A stretch of 64,000 nucleotides of DNA. Origin: [Phialemoniopsis] sp. UDSM-2020 (lineage: Eukaryota > Ascomycota > Sordariomycetes > Thyridiales > Thyridiaceae). Within the stretch, counting starts at the first letter, position 1; every line of letters begins with the position of its first letter. Location: NCBI GenBank assembly GCA_018873225.1, contig JAEILZ010000009.1, positions 2,285,501 to 2,349,500 of the forward strand, read 5' to 3'. The position numbers and the translations under genes are program-made. Below, piece after piece: positions 23,362 through 34,300 of the stretch. The notes beneath the pieces were generated by a model, which was given only the letters and a program-made list of their open reading frames with translations, searched no databases and was not told where the DNA came from.

Positions 23362-24714
23362 TCAGAGACCCATCTTTTCTCGTAGCAAGTTCTTCACCGA
23401 ATAGACCTTGCCCGCCAGCCCACCACAGTCGCTGTGAAGCCCGCAAGCTCTGAATGCCGCCTCCTGGCCGAGCTGCGACACGACGAGATTTCTTGCCACT
23501 GCCCCGCCCCTGCCGACCTGGTCGTCGAGTCCCTGCAGCGCTGTCAGGAGCATGCACACGGCGGTGTGAATGCGGCCCAGATTCGGAGCAGCACTGGTAC
23601 ACGGCAGCTCGCCCAGCTGCAGTGTCGGGGTTGTGCTCTTCCGGTGCGCGGAGGAGCCTTGAGAGCCTACGCCCTGGCCGATAGACGGCATGCAGCCGAG
23701 ATACGTCTGAAAATGACCGAGGACGATATTGCAGAGATAGACCAACCACATATATCCACAGAGAACGAGGAGTGTTGTCGCCGTGTCTACTCTCGGCCCT
23801 CTGGATGATGTGTCTGCGTCCTCGGACTCTGCTCCCTGAGCATACTCATAAGCAATAGCTCCTGATATCTGCTCGGTTGGCGTGGTAGATGGCGTGACTG
23901 TATATCCGCCACAAGCATTCCGGAGGACTGGACCAGCGATGGCGGTGAATTCTTGGAGTAGATGGAGCACTGCGCCGACAGGATAGTCATCCAAGTCAGG
24001 GATGGTCTTGTGCTGCCATCGGCCCTCTTCTAGTCTTCTGAGGCAGAGCTGCATGTCCGCGATCAGTGCAGTCAGACGCTGCCCGGGATTTGAATTGTTC
24101 AGCGCCGTGGCATGGCTGCCAAGCAGCATAGAATCATCCGCATCCTGGCCCGGCGTGAAAAACACCGGCGACGACGACTGAAACATGGGATCCAGCGAGT
24201 CAGCATCCACGATGCTTGCTCCGTCAAAGTTGAACTCGTGCTGGGTTTGCGGCCATGACCAGCTAGACCCCATTCCACTTTCGTGGCCAAGAGCATGATC
24301 AGGAACGCTGTCGATACCAAGGCCGATGCCCTCCCAAAGTTGTGGATCATAGACAGCCATGGTGGCGCCTGATTCGCATTCGAGAGGAGATATTGTCAGC
24401 TGTAGATCTGACGGGCCGGTGGTCGCTACGGAGCTTGGCGACAAGGTGGCTGGCGTGTCAATGATTGCGGGGGTTGCTGAGCCAAGGCCCGTTGGCGTCC
24501 GTCCCTGGCTTTCTCTCTTCTTGGCGTCACTTGGCCGATTCGCCTTGCGCCTCCTGCCAAACACGCAGGGCACTTTGGCTCGTGTGCACCGTTCACATGG
24601 TGCTGGGCCGTCGGACTCGCCCTTGGCGATGCATTTGAGTTTGTGGAGTCGACACCGATCGCAAGAGGACCGGATGGACTGTAAGGAATCCCGAGCTGCT
24701 GGGTCGGACGGCAT
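23362..24714 (-). CDS. AflR-like Zn2Cys6 regulator, probable cluster regulator
   Basis: An intronless frame of 450 residues if it starts at the ATG at 24714; an earlier in-frame extension would need a GTG start and was not used. The zinc cluster is at about residues 18-50 with the AflR-type spacing C-DR-C-RLHKLK-C ... C-ER-C-TRAKVP-C, including the HKLKC motif of AflR/SirZ-like regulators. A Ser/Pro/Thr-rich linker leads to a C-terminal AflR-type region (TTLLVLCGYMWLVYLCNIVLGHF, then AVCMLLTALQGLDDQVGRGG). Regulators of this type are usually encoded inside the cluster they control. Its place between the enoyl reductase and the Diels-Alderase makes it the likely pathway-specific activator. Confidence 0.92.
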   Translation of the reverse strand: MPSDPAARDSLQSIRSSCDRCRLHKLKCIAKGESDGPAPCERCTRAKVPCVFGRRRKANRPSDAKKRESQGRTPTGLGSATPAIIDTPATLSPSSVATTGPSDLQLTISPLECESGATMAVYDPQLWEGIGLGIDSVPDHALGHESGMGSSWSWPQTQHEFNFDGASIVDADSLDPMFQSSSPVFFTPGQDADDSMLLGSHATALNNSNPGQRLTALIADMQLCLRRLEEGRWQHKTIPDLDDYPVGAVLHLLQEFTAIAGPVLRNACGGYTVTPSTTPTEQISGAIAYEYAQGAESEDADTSSRGPRVDTATTLLVLCGYMWLVYLCNIVLGHFQTYLGCMPSIGQGVGSQGSSAHRKSTTPTLQLGELPCTSAAPNLGRIHTAVCMLLTALQGLDDQVGRGGAVARNLVVSQLGQEAAFRACGLHSDCGGLAGKVYSVKNLLREKMGL

Positions 24715-25572
24715 GTCTTCGATACAAAAGGTAATATACAAGGAGGCAACAGCAAAATGGTTTACCAGGGGGCAAAGAGGTGACACAACTACGAAAACGG
24801 GAAGTCTAGGTTGGACGGGGTTTTGACCGAGTTCCTCTTCCGTTGATGGGTGTCTAGACGCGGCTCAAAGAGACTAACAGCATAAATAGAAACGCGCGAT
24901 TCTATGGCCTTTTCTCAGCTGCCACGTGCAGGGGTTGAGAGAGCAGCGACGGATATTTCTAGGCCGCAATCAAGCTTCGACGCCACCGGACACTAGGTAC
25001 ATCCCGCAGCGTGGGATGAGCTTACTGTGTGCGGTGTCCAGGGTGGGCAAAGTAAGCCTAAACCACCGCGGAAGTGTTTGCTTGCATCTCGCATGCCGGT
25101 GTGACAGGACAGCGCCCCTCGACAAAGCTAGAGTTGTGTTACCTCCGAAACATACAAGAACCTCTTGGCTGGGCCTTGGCGTTTCTCGTTCCAATCACGG
25201 CGCCCGTTCTTCAGCCAACTGCCAAGTCTAGTAAAATGCACGCAGTCAGCAACGCTCGCAACCGGCCGCTCGATCTTCAAGGCGGCGTCTCGCGTATGTA
25301 GCTGACACCCCCCTCATGGAGATCATTGGCCCGATTCCGCAAGCGCTGGTGCCCCCATGTAAACAAGCCGAGAAACAGCTAGACAGGATCGAGACACGCG
25401 TTGTGCACATTCACCAAGCCAACTTCGTCATTCGGGGTCTTGCACAATGCTTGGCCAAATGCGTGGCGTTTTCTTAGAGCGTCCAGTGCCCTTTGAATGC
25501 TACGGAACGGGCCGTAGATGCGTTTATGCAGACACCTACTAGCCTACTATAGTCGCCAATGGAAGCCACCGC
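24715..25572. other. Promoter region of the AflR-like regulator
   Basis: 858 bp between the regulator start and the end of the Diels-Alderase, both minus strand. I found no TCG-N8-CGA element here on reading by eye. Short open frames lack recognisable features. Confidence 0.5.
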
Positions 25573-26772
25573 CTATGCCAACGTGCCACCGCCTACAACG
25601 CCAGGGCCCTGAAAGACCTCACTGGACTCGGCCGAGTCTACGAGTCCGCCCGTCACAGACAGAACAAACCCCGAGAATCCTGTGGCGCCCGGCCCTGGCG
25701 CGCTTGTGGGCATGTTGTACCAAGTCCGAGCGTGGCGGGCTCGGAACTCCCACGTCTGCCCACCAGACCTGAAGACGACGAGCTGGCCGACGTGATCGAG
25801 GTCATACTTGCCCCTGATGCCGCCACCACTCTGATCATGCACGTATTCCAGTGTCAGCGTTTCCTTATCTCCACTGCTGTTCGAAGGATCATCAATCCCT
25901 GTGGCATGTTGCGGTGCGGAAATTAGCGTGCCGTCCCGGTATAGCCGGCCCGATCCCCAAAGGGGACTGCCTTCCTCCGGCCGGCCCCGCACCCAGATGA
26001 CGTGAATCACGTAAGGCCCGGCCTGGGCAAAGATCCACCAGTTGTGAGATATGATCTGGCGGTGCGGCCGCGTCGTCCAGCCGCGCTCCAGGGCACCGAA
26101 CGCGCCGCGGTCCTCGTGCAGGCGCATGGCCTTGGGGAAGCGGTGCGCGTTGCTGCTGCCGGCCTGCTCCAGCGGGAAGAACGTCAGGTCGGCCGATGCG
26201 CGCGCCATGGGGATAGGGCGCAACCACCAAAAGCGCGGCAAAAACTCGCCCTCGCCCTCTGTGCGCGGCACGCCGTCGTAGCCGGCTGAGGTGAGGGTGA
26301 TGGTGCCGACAACCTTGCCTGGTAGGTCAAAGATAAAGAGCGCCTGCGACAGGTCGCCGGCGATATCGAAGCTCACGCTCGGAGGTGAGACCTCGGACTC
26401 GTCCCTCCACACGCCCTTGCAACGACCAGATGCATCCGACGTAATCACGGAATGCGGCAGCGTCACGTAGCTATGCCACGAAACCTCTTCTTCGCCGTCC
26501 TCCTGGCCCCAGCTGGCGACGATGCCAATGCGGAACCCAGCCGGTGCGTTGAGACGGTGGCGGAAGAGGAGCACGGTGATGGCGGCGCCTCCGTCGGCGG
26601 CCAGGCCCTGGACCTGCCACTCCTCCCAGGCGTCCTTGTCGAGCTGCTCAGGCCACTTTGGGAAGAGGTTGGCGTCATTGGGCACAAACGCGATTGGAGG
26701 GACGGGGTCCGGCGAGATTGATTCGCCAATGGTGACATGGGAGACGCATATGGGGCTCGTCTCGGCAGCCAT
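25573..26772 (-). CDS. Diels-Alderase (pericyclase of the CcsF/MycB/Fsa2 type)
   Basis: An intronless frame gives 399 residues, matching the 370-400 residue size of fungal lipocalin-like Diels-Alderases. Recognisable family features are the N-terminal AWEEWQVQGLAADG block followed by a beta-rich stretch (AITVLLFRHR), the central PRFWWLRPIPMARASADLTF segment, and the second-domain block ISHNWWIFAQAGPYVIHVIW. No signal peptide or membrane segment is seen. These enzymes catalyse intramolecular [4+2] cyclisation of PKS-NRPS products, giving decalins (Fsa2, MycB, CghA) or the isoindolone core of cytochalasans (CcsF). Which ring is formed here cannot be told from sequence by eye. It is transcribed divergently from the PKS-NRPS across 1.6 kb. 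Confidence 0.88.
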   Translation of the reverse strand: MAAETSPICVSHVTIGESISPDPVPPIAFVPNDANLFPKWPEQLDKDAWEEWQVQGLAADGGAAITVLLFRHRLNAPAGFRIGIVASWGQEDGEEEVSWHSYVTLPHSVITSDASGRCKGVWRDESEVSPPSVSFDIAGDLSQALFIFDLPGKVVGTITLTSAGYDGVPRTEGEGEFLPRFWWLRPIPMARASADLTFFPLEQAGSSNAHRFPKAMRLHEDRGAFGALERGWTTRPHRQIISHNWWIFAQAGPYVIHVIWVRGRPEEGSPLWGSGRLYRDGTLISAPQHATGIDDPSNSSGDKETLTLEYVHDQSGGGIRGKYDLDHVGQLVVFRSGGQTWEFRARHARTWYNMPTSAPGPGATGFSGFVLSVTGGLVDSAESSEVFQGPGVVGGGTLA

Positions 26773-27061
26773 GGCTCTCTATTGAAACCCCGCGTGTAGG
26801 TGTAAAAGCTTATCTCGCGTAGTGAGGTGGTGTGAGTGGAGCGCGCCGCGTGCGTGCGTGCTGCTGTCTCGACTGATCGAAATGGGTGTGTACAATCCTA
26901 CGTCGCGGTTGAGGAAACGTTTCTGAACCAAGTGGACAACAGCGGTTGAGGGAATTGCCTGATCGATCCTCGCTTTATAGGTCCCCGTTGAGATGAACGA
27001 ACAGGATTGCCGAATTGCACCACCTGGACCAGCCGGGATAGGATCCCTTTGGTCCTTTGAA

Positions 27062-27080
27062 TCGGAGTATTTCGGCTCCG
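27062..27080. promoter_or_regulatory. Inverted repeat CGGAG-N8-CTCCG upstream of the Diels-Alderase
   Basis: Positions 27063-27080 carry an exact 5-bp inverted repeat (CGGAG ... CTCCG) with an 8-base centre, that is CGG-N12-CCG. The overlapping bases 27062-27075 also read TCG-N8-CGG, one base off the TCG-N8-CGA elements upstream of the other two core genes. It lies about 290 bp upstream of the Diels-Alderase start. It could bind a Zn2Cys6 dimer; this is a pattern match only. Confidence 0.3.
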
Positions 27081-28091
27081 CATGGCCATCAGCACGGGAC
27101 TGATCCAAGATGGTGGGCAAAGTCAAGCAGCCAGGAACCCGGGCCAAGCCGTATCATTAAGGATCCAATACTACCTACACTGAGCCGGGAGGGCTGAGTG
27201 TGTTGTGGGTGAATTATGCATGGCATTGCATAAGTCCGTGATGAGCATCTCGCAATCGTGGCAACAGCACAGCAAGTTCAAGCAGCTAACACATCTGGAG
27301 ATCGCGGCTCTATCCTGACTAATGGACTTACAAATCCTTGCACATCTAATCTTATCTGTCAAGGATTACCATCGGTTTCAAACGGAATGGTAGAGAAGAC
27401 GGGAGTTGCCGGCAAGGCCCAACTCAATTCTGTGTCAGACTCGGCATCTGACACTCGTGCTGAAATGAACAATGGGACACAAACCTGTAGATGCATGTCT
27501 CTTCTCATGTAAGATGGAATGATAATGACGCTATTGCCATCTCGTCTATCTGAACCAGGAACGACAGACCAGCCTGTGTTCAAACGTGTCCTTGCAGCTG
27601 TCAATCATGCTGCGATCCTACCTCAGATAGGCAGTATGCCCGTGCTTCTACACTCCTATATGCCTTATCGAACCATGTATTGGAATGTCGTCAGCGTTAA
27701 AGCATGCTGTGCAACATATCTTGAAACATCGTGCACTGCACCGCCGCAGCCCAGCGCAGAGTCCACCCTCGAATCGCTTTCTTCTTCAAGATGACCCGAC
27801 TCCAGTGTCCAGGATATGCCCCGAAAATTTGTGCTTTACTCATCTTAATTTTGCTCTGGGGTTCACCAAGTCAGTTTCGCAACATTTCGGTGTTGTTCGG
27901 TTGGTAAATGCGATGCCGGTACGTCAGAGATCCTTATAGCGCCGAATTCGGTCGATGAGGTCTTCACGCGATACCCGAAAAGGCTGGTGATGTTCAATAT
28001 GAGCCGAGTCTACTCTGACACTCGGATTCTTGGCATGGTCGGGCGAGTGTTTGGTTGCATCGAGCTGAGAAGTCTGCTCGAGATCCATGTC

Positions 28092-28105
28092 TCGTTAGGC
28101 TACGA
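28092..28105. promoter_or_regulatory. Candidate regulator site TCG-N8-CGA upstream of the PKS-NRPS
   Basis: The element reads TCGTTAGGCTACGA inside a perfect 5-bp inverted repeat (CTCGT ... ACGAG, 28091-28106). It is 259 bp upstream of the PKS-NRPS start and has the same half-sites and spacing as the element upstream of the enoyl reductase. It may be a site for the AflR-like regulator. Confidence 0.32.
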
Positions 28106-28278
28106 GCTGACAGAGTGTCATGAACCACGGGGAACAAGCTTGACTGCCTCATTATCTGATGGTATTTAGTCTTTAGGTTAGACAGCTCTGCCTCAGCTGA
28201 ATTGATATGGAGCTTCAACACGTTGCTCATCCATTCGTGCTTCAGTGACTCTGACTATCCACTCGTGGTTCTCGCCGC

Positions 28279-28284
28279 TATATA
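28279..28284 (+). promoter_or_regulatory. Possible TATA box of the PKS-NRPS
   Basis: TATATA located 80-85 bp before the start codon at 28364, a distance usual for fungal TATA elements. Sequence match only. Confidence 0.35.
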
Positions 28285-28363
28285 CGCGTCCAACAATTGG
28301 CCTTGAGTCTCGCTCAACCTAGACATACAGTAGACCAACCTGCATCAAGTATACGCAATCAAG

Positions 28364-31300
28364 ATGACGACGACAGAGCAAGAACCCATTGCCGTGATCG
28401 GCATGGCCTGCCGCTTCCCGGGCGGCTCAGACTCTCCATCGAAGCTCTGGGAACTGCTTCGAGCACCCCGCAATTTGGTGAAACGCGTCCCAACTGACCG
28501 GTTCGACTCGGCGGGATACTTTCACCCCGACGGGTCCCACCACGGCGCTACCGACTGCCGCGACGCATATTTCCTGGACGAGGACATCACCCGATTCGAC
28601 AATGCCTTTTTCAATATACAGCCCGCAGAGGCCGAGGCCATCGACCCGCAGCAACGTCTCCTGATGGAGACCGTCTACGACTCAATGTAAGTGCAACCCC
28701 CGCATGACCAATTACATGCTAAATGGGACCCGTGCTGACACTGGTACTCGCAGGTGCGCTGCAGGACAGACAATCGAGGACCTTCGTGGCTCCAGCACAG
28801 CCGTCTACGTTGGCCTGATGTGTGACGACTGGTCGCAGATGAGTGCCCGTGACTGGGATCTGATGCCGACGTATGCCGCAACCGGCATGAGCCGTGCCAT
28901 TGTCTCGAACCGTGTCTCCTACTTCTTCGACTGGCACGGTCCCAGCATGACGGTGGACACGGCCTGCTCTTCCTCGCTTGTCGCCGTTCATCAGGGTGTG
29001 ACAGCTCTGCGTAACGGCGAGTGTCCGATCGCGATCGCTGCAGGGGTGAATTTGATTCTTGCTCCCGGTAAGACCTAACTCCGATAGGAGACAAGGCTCA
29101 ATCCCTTGGAGTTAATTGCGAGAACAACAGCTAACGCTTCTCGGGTGGTACCAAGGCATGTGGATCGGTGAGAGCAACCTGCACATGCTGTCGCCGACAG
29201 GCACGAGCAAGATGTGGGACGCCGCAGCAGATGGCTATGCTCGCGGTGAGGGTGTTGCATCGGTCATACTCAAGCCGCTCAGCGCCGCTCTGAGAGACGG
29301 TGATCACATCGACTGCGTCATCCGTGGGACTGGTGGTAAGCATAACCAGCAGCCTTATCCATGAATCGAACTGCTTTCTAAATTTGTAACCCACAGTGAA
29401 TCAAGACGGCCGGACCGCCGGTCTGACCATGCCGAGCAACATTGCACAGACAGATCTCATTCGTGACACCTATGCTCGCGCTGGGTTGGACATTAACAAC
29501 CCGAAGGACCGCCCGCAGTTCTTCCATGCTCATGGCACGGGTACACCAGCCGGCGACCCACAAGAGGCCGAGGCTATCTCGAGTGCTTTTTATGGAAGGG
29601 GCAAGGTCGAAGACCCCCTCTACGTGGGTTCGATCAAGACTGTCATTGGGTATGTCTTGACGCAGTGATTCATGTGCTATACTCACACACAGACAGACAC
29701 ACCGAAGGTGCTGCTGGGCTCGCGAGTCTTATTGGTACATGTGTTGCTATGCAGAACGAAACTATCCCACCAAACCTGCATGTAAGTCGATTCACATTCA
29801 GTGTATCCGATGCTGCTTAAGTTGTATACTTATGTGCTTGTGAAAGAATCAGCCACTAACATGATAACATAAAAGTTCAACACTCTAAGCTCTCGTGTTG
29901 CTCCGTTCTGCACCCATCTTCGTATTCCTACTTCTGCCCAGCCATGGCCCAAGCCAGTTCCCGGCCAGCCGCGTCGTGCTAGCATCAATAGCTTTGGTAG
30001 GTCTCAGTAATCATCGTGGCCTGTCTCTGCGACTAATGAGTCCATGCTAGGATTTGGTGGTACCAATGCGCATGCCATCATCGAAACATACGACAATGCC
30101 CCAGCAGAACAGGCTGTCGTACCGATCTTTACTCCACTCACCGTCTCTGCCTCTTCGTCGTCTGCTCTTCGCACGCTGCTCTCGGACCTGGGAGACTACA
30201 TCAGCAGCCACTCAGAGGTCCATCTGAGTGACTTGGCATACACACTCCAGGCACGCCGGTCCACTCTTCCGTTCCGCAAGTCGATCACCTGCGGGGATCA
30301 CGATGATGCCATTAGCAAGATCGATGGTTTGCTGGCCGAAGAGCCCTCGCCTGAGAACGGACTAACCACGCGACACTTTGACATTGCCAAGCCCAGCATT
30401 CTTGGCGTGTTCACGGGTCAGGGTGCACAGTGGCCCCGCATGGGAGCGCAGTTGATCGAGAAATCGCCCTACGCTGCCAAGCTTGTTGCCGATCTTGACC
30501 ATGCCTTGTCTACCCTTCCCGAGACTGACCGTCCGGATTGGACTTTGCGAGACCAGCTACTTGCAGATGCATCGACTTCCAGACTCGCGGAGGCGGCTAT
30601 CTCTCAACCCTTATGCACTGCCGTTCAGATTGTGCTTGTTGACTTGCTCAAGTCAGCAGGCATTCAGTTCCACTCTGTTGTAGGCCACTCATCTGGTGAG
30701 ATCGCCGCCGCGTACGCAGCGGGCTTCCTCTCTGCAAAGGATGCGATCCGTGTCGCCTACTACCGAGGTCTGTACGCCAAGCTCGCCTCGTCAGGCGGGA
30801 TCAAGGGTGCTATGATGGCAGTCGGGACTTCATTCGAAGACGCTTCGGAGTTCTGCGCAATGGAAGAGTTCGAAGGCCGCATCCAGGTTGCCGCCCGGAA
30901 CTCTTCTAGCAGCATCACACTCTCTGGCGATGAGGATGCCATTCAGGAAGCTGTCGCCGTCTTCAAAGACGAGGGCCGATTTGCGCGGCAACTGCGAGTT
31001 GACACCGCTTACCATTCCCATCACATGCAACCCTGTGCGGCTCCATATCTCGCTGCTATGGAACGATGCAACATCACTGTCGGTGAGGGCAACGACACGA
31101 CTTGGTTCTCAAGCGTTGTCGAAGGCCAGATCATGTCGAAGGAGACTGTCCAACATGCCCAGTACTGGGTCGACAACATGACAAGTGCAGTGTTGTTCGC
31201 CCCCGCAGTGTCGAAGGCTGTTGCCGAGGCTGGACCATTCGACATTGCCATCGAAGTTGGTCCCCATCCAGCCCTTAAGGGTCCGTGCCTCGACACTGTT

Positions 31301-34300
31301 GAAGAGGTTGCTGGTTCTCGTATCCCATACACTGGTGTGCTGGCTCGTAGCAAGAACGATGTTGACGAGCTCGCTTCGGCGCTTGGCTTTGTATGGTCAG
31401 AGCTTGGTGCTGGGTCTGTCGACTTTGAAAAGTACGAGAACACCGTGTCGGGCTCTTCTCAGCCAAAGGGTCTAGTGTCGGATCTCCCGTCGTACCCCTT
31501 TGATCATTCGCGCTCGTTTTACACTCTGTCTCGATTCGCCGGCGGGCACAAGAATATCCATGCCCCGCCACACCCGCTTCTCGGTAGGCGGTGTGCCGAG
31601 ACCGAGACTGAGGACGAGATCTCGTGGCGTAATGTCCTACGGCAAAGCGAGATCAGTTGGCTCCAAGGCCACCAGCTGCAAGGGCAGATGGTCTTCCCCG
31701 CCATGGGCTACGTTTCTATGGCAGTGGAGGCCGCTGCGGCCGTGGCTGGTCCTGATCGCCCTCTCTCGTTGATCACTTTGGAAAACGTGGCCATCGGTCG
31801 CGCGCTTGCTTTCAGTGATGAAAGTACTGGAATGGAGTCCAAGGTGACAGTCAAGGTCCTCCATTCAGGAGATGACGAGATTCGTGCCGAGGTTGCTTGT
31901 TACTCTGGACTGCTCTTCGACAATGCCGTACCCCTTGCCCTCAACTTTAGTGCCATTGTCAACATCGTCCTTGAGGAGGCGAGCCCGGACACCCTGCCCG
32001 CTGTACGGGCCGAAGAGATCAACCTCGTCGAAGCCGAGCCCGAGAGGTTCTACACCCAGTTCACCCAGCTTGGCTACAACTATAGCCCGCCCTTCACGGG
32101 CGTGCAGTCGATCCATCGAAAGCTCGGCTACGCCACAGGAGACATCCAGGACACGGCAGGTGACAACTGGGAAGACCAATTGATTGTTCATCCGGGCTGG
32201 CTTGATTCGGCTATCCAGACAAGCTTCGTAGCCTACAGTCATCCACATGACGGACGCCTGTGGTCACTTCATGTGCCCACTGCCATCCGTTCGGTTGTCA
32301 TCAACCCTTACTTCACGGCCAAGGGAGCCGGTCGGCATCGGCACTTCCAGTATCAAGCCACAACTCGCGCGACGCCCGAGGCCCCGATCGAAGTCGACAT
32401 CGACGTCTTCGCAGGCCAGGGACAAACGCACCCGTTTGTGCAATTTGAGTCTATCCAAGCGAGACCATTCGCAGCGGCCAGTCCTTGTGATGATGCTGTC
32501 ATGTTCTCACGCTTTGACTACCAGCTGGCCGGTCCAGATGCGGTAGTGGCTGTTGGTGACGACCATCTGCTGCCTCCAGAGAACGCACCTGTCGTCTCGA
32601 CGGCAGAACGAATGGGCTACTTCTATCTTCGCCGCCTGCATAACACCATCACACTAGAGGAAAAGGCTGCTACCCTACCGCACTATCAGCACCTCCTTGC
32701 CTTTGCTAGTCGCTTGGTTCCTATGGTTGAGCGTGGTGACCATCCCAATGTGCCACGCGAGGCTGTCAACGACTCGCACGCTTTCATCCGATCGCTAGCC
32801 GCAAAGTACCACCACCGTGCCGACATCCGGCTCGTCGAAGCTGCCGGAGAGAACTTGATCGCTGAGGTCCGGCGCAACGGCAGCATGCTCGAGCACATGA
32901 TGAAAGACGGCCTTCTAGACCGGCTGTACGAGGAATCCGCTGGTCTTGACGTGGCCAATGTCTGGTTCGGCCGCATTCTGGCCCAGATCACCCACCGACA
33001 CCCACGTATGCGCTTCTTCGAGATTGGCGCCGGCACAGGTGGCTCGACACGTGTCATCCTGCCCATGCTCGGGGACGCATTTGCGTCGTACACGTTCACC
33101 GACATTTCGGCAGGCTTCTTTGAGCGCGCTCTCGACCGCTTCCACGACTACGCTGACAGGATGGCATTCGCCACGTACAATATGGAGCGCACCCCGGCTG
33201 ATCAAGGATTCGAGGAAGGCACGTACGATGTAGTCCTCGCGTCAAACGTGCTGCATGCTACTGGTAAGCTGGATGAGATGATGGCGAATGTGAGGCGTCT
33301 GCTCCGACCTGGTGGGTACCTCGTTGCCGTCGAGACTATCAGCAACTACTTTTTGCACATTGACGCCATCATGGGCGGTCTGCCCGGCTGGTGGGCCGGT
33401 GCGGCTGCCGACCCAAGGCGATGCGATGGACCATGCCTGACACTGGAGCAGTGGGACGCACTCTCACGCCGTCATGGCTTTGGCGGTGTTGAAACCCACA
33501 CCCCGGTTGAGCACAAGCTACAGTCGTACGCGGTGTTTGTCTGCCAAGCTGTCGACGATCGTATCACAACGTTGCAAAACCCCTTGGCTGCTGAGGCTCC
33601 AGTCCCCAAACTCAACTCTAGCCACTTGGTGGTAGTCGGTGGAGCAACACCAGCCGTAAATGGACTCGCAGAGCAGGCATGTAAGCTGCTGGGTCCACAC
33701 TACGCCACAATTACTCGCTTGGTGTCACTTGAGGAGGTCAACGCCAAGGGCCTTGAGCAAGGCAGCACGATTCTATCACTGACCGAGCTGGACCAGCAGT
33801 TCCTTGAGGCGCGCACTGCCTCCAAGCTCGAGGCTCTCAAGAAGCTCTGGCGTCACGGTAACACTATCCTCTGGGTCACTCGCGGTGCCCGGGCCGAGCG
33901 CCCCTACTCCAACATCTTGCTTGGTCTGTCGCGCGTGGTGCGCTACGAGAACCCCAATCTCAACTTACAAGTGCTTGACTTTGACGCGGAGCCGGCGTCA
34001 CAAGATCTCGCCGCTGCGCTCATCCGTCTGGAGCTCGGCGAGAAGTGGAAGAAGGAAGGCGTCAACCATCTCTGGACCGTGGAGCCGGAGGTTCACCACG
34101 TTGGAAAGAAGCAACTGATTCCCCGCTTGTATCCTGATGCACCTCTCAACGGACGATACAATACTTATCGCCGCGCCGTGCACGAAGAAGTCAATCCGCA
34201 GGAGACACCAGTGGTGCTTGAGCCTGCGGCAGGCGGTACAACGCTCGAGGTATTCGCGGTATCGCCGCTGCGAGTTCGTCCCAACTCGCAGTTCCAGACA

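Larger units (their letters stand above)
26773..28363. promoter_or_regulatory. Divergent promoter region, Diels-Alderase / PKS-NRPS
   Basis: 1591 bp with no supportable gene; its open frames are short and featureless. It separates two divergent core genes and should contain both promoters. It holds an inverted element CGGAG-N8-CTCCG (27063-27080) and a TCG-N8-CGA element (28092-28105). No transposon relic was recognised. Confidence 0.6.

Noticed and set aside
22616..23404. Small plus-strand frames between the enoyl reductase and the regulator
   Set aside because: Under 100 codons, no domain, no conserved-looking composition and no supporting splice structure.
26779..28230. Small open frames in the 1.6-kb divergent core promoter, checked for a missed gene or transposon relic
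   Set aside because: None exceeds about 120 codons, none has motifs of transposases or enzymes, and no terminal repeats were seen.
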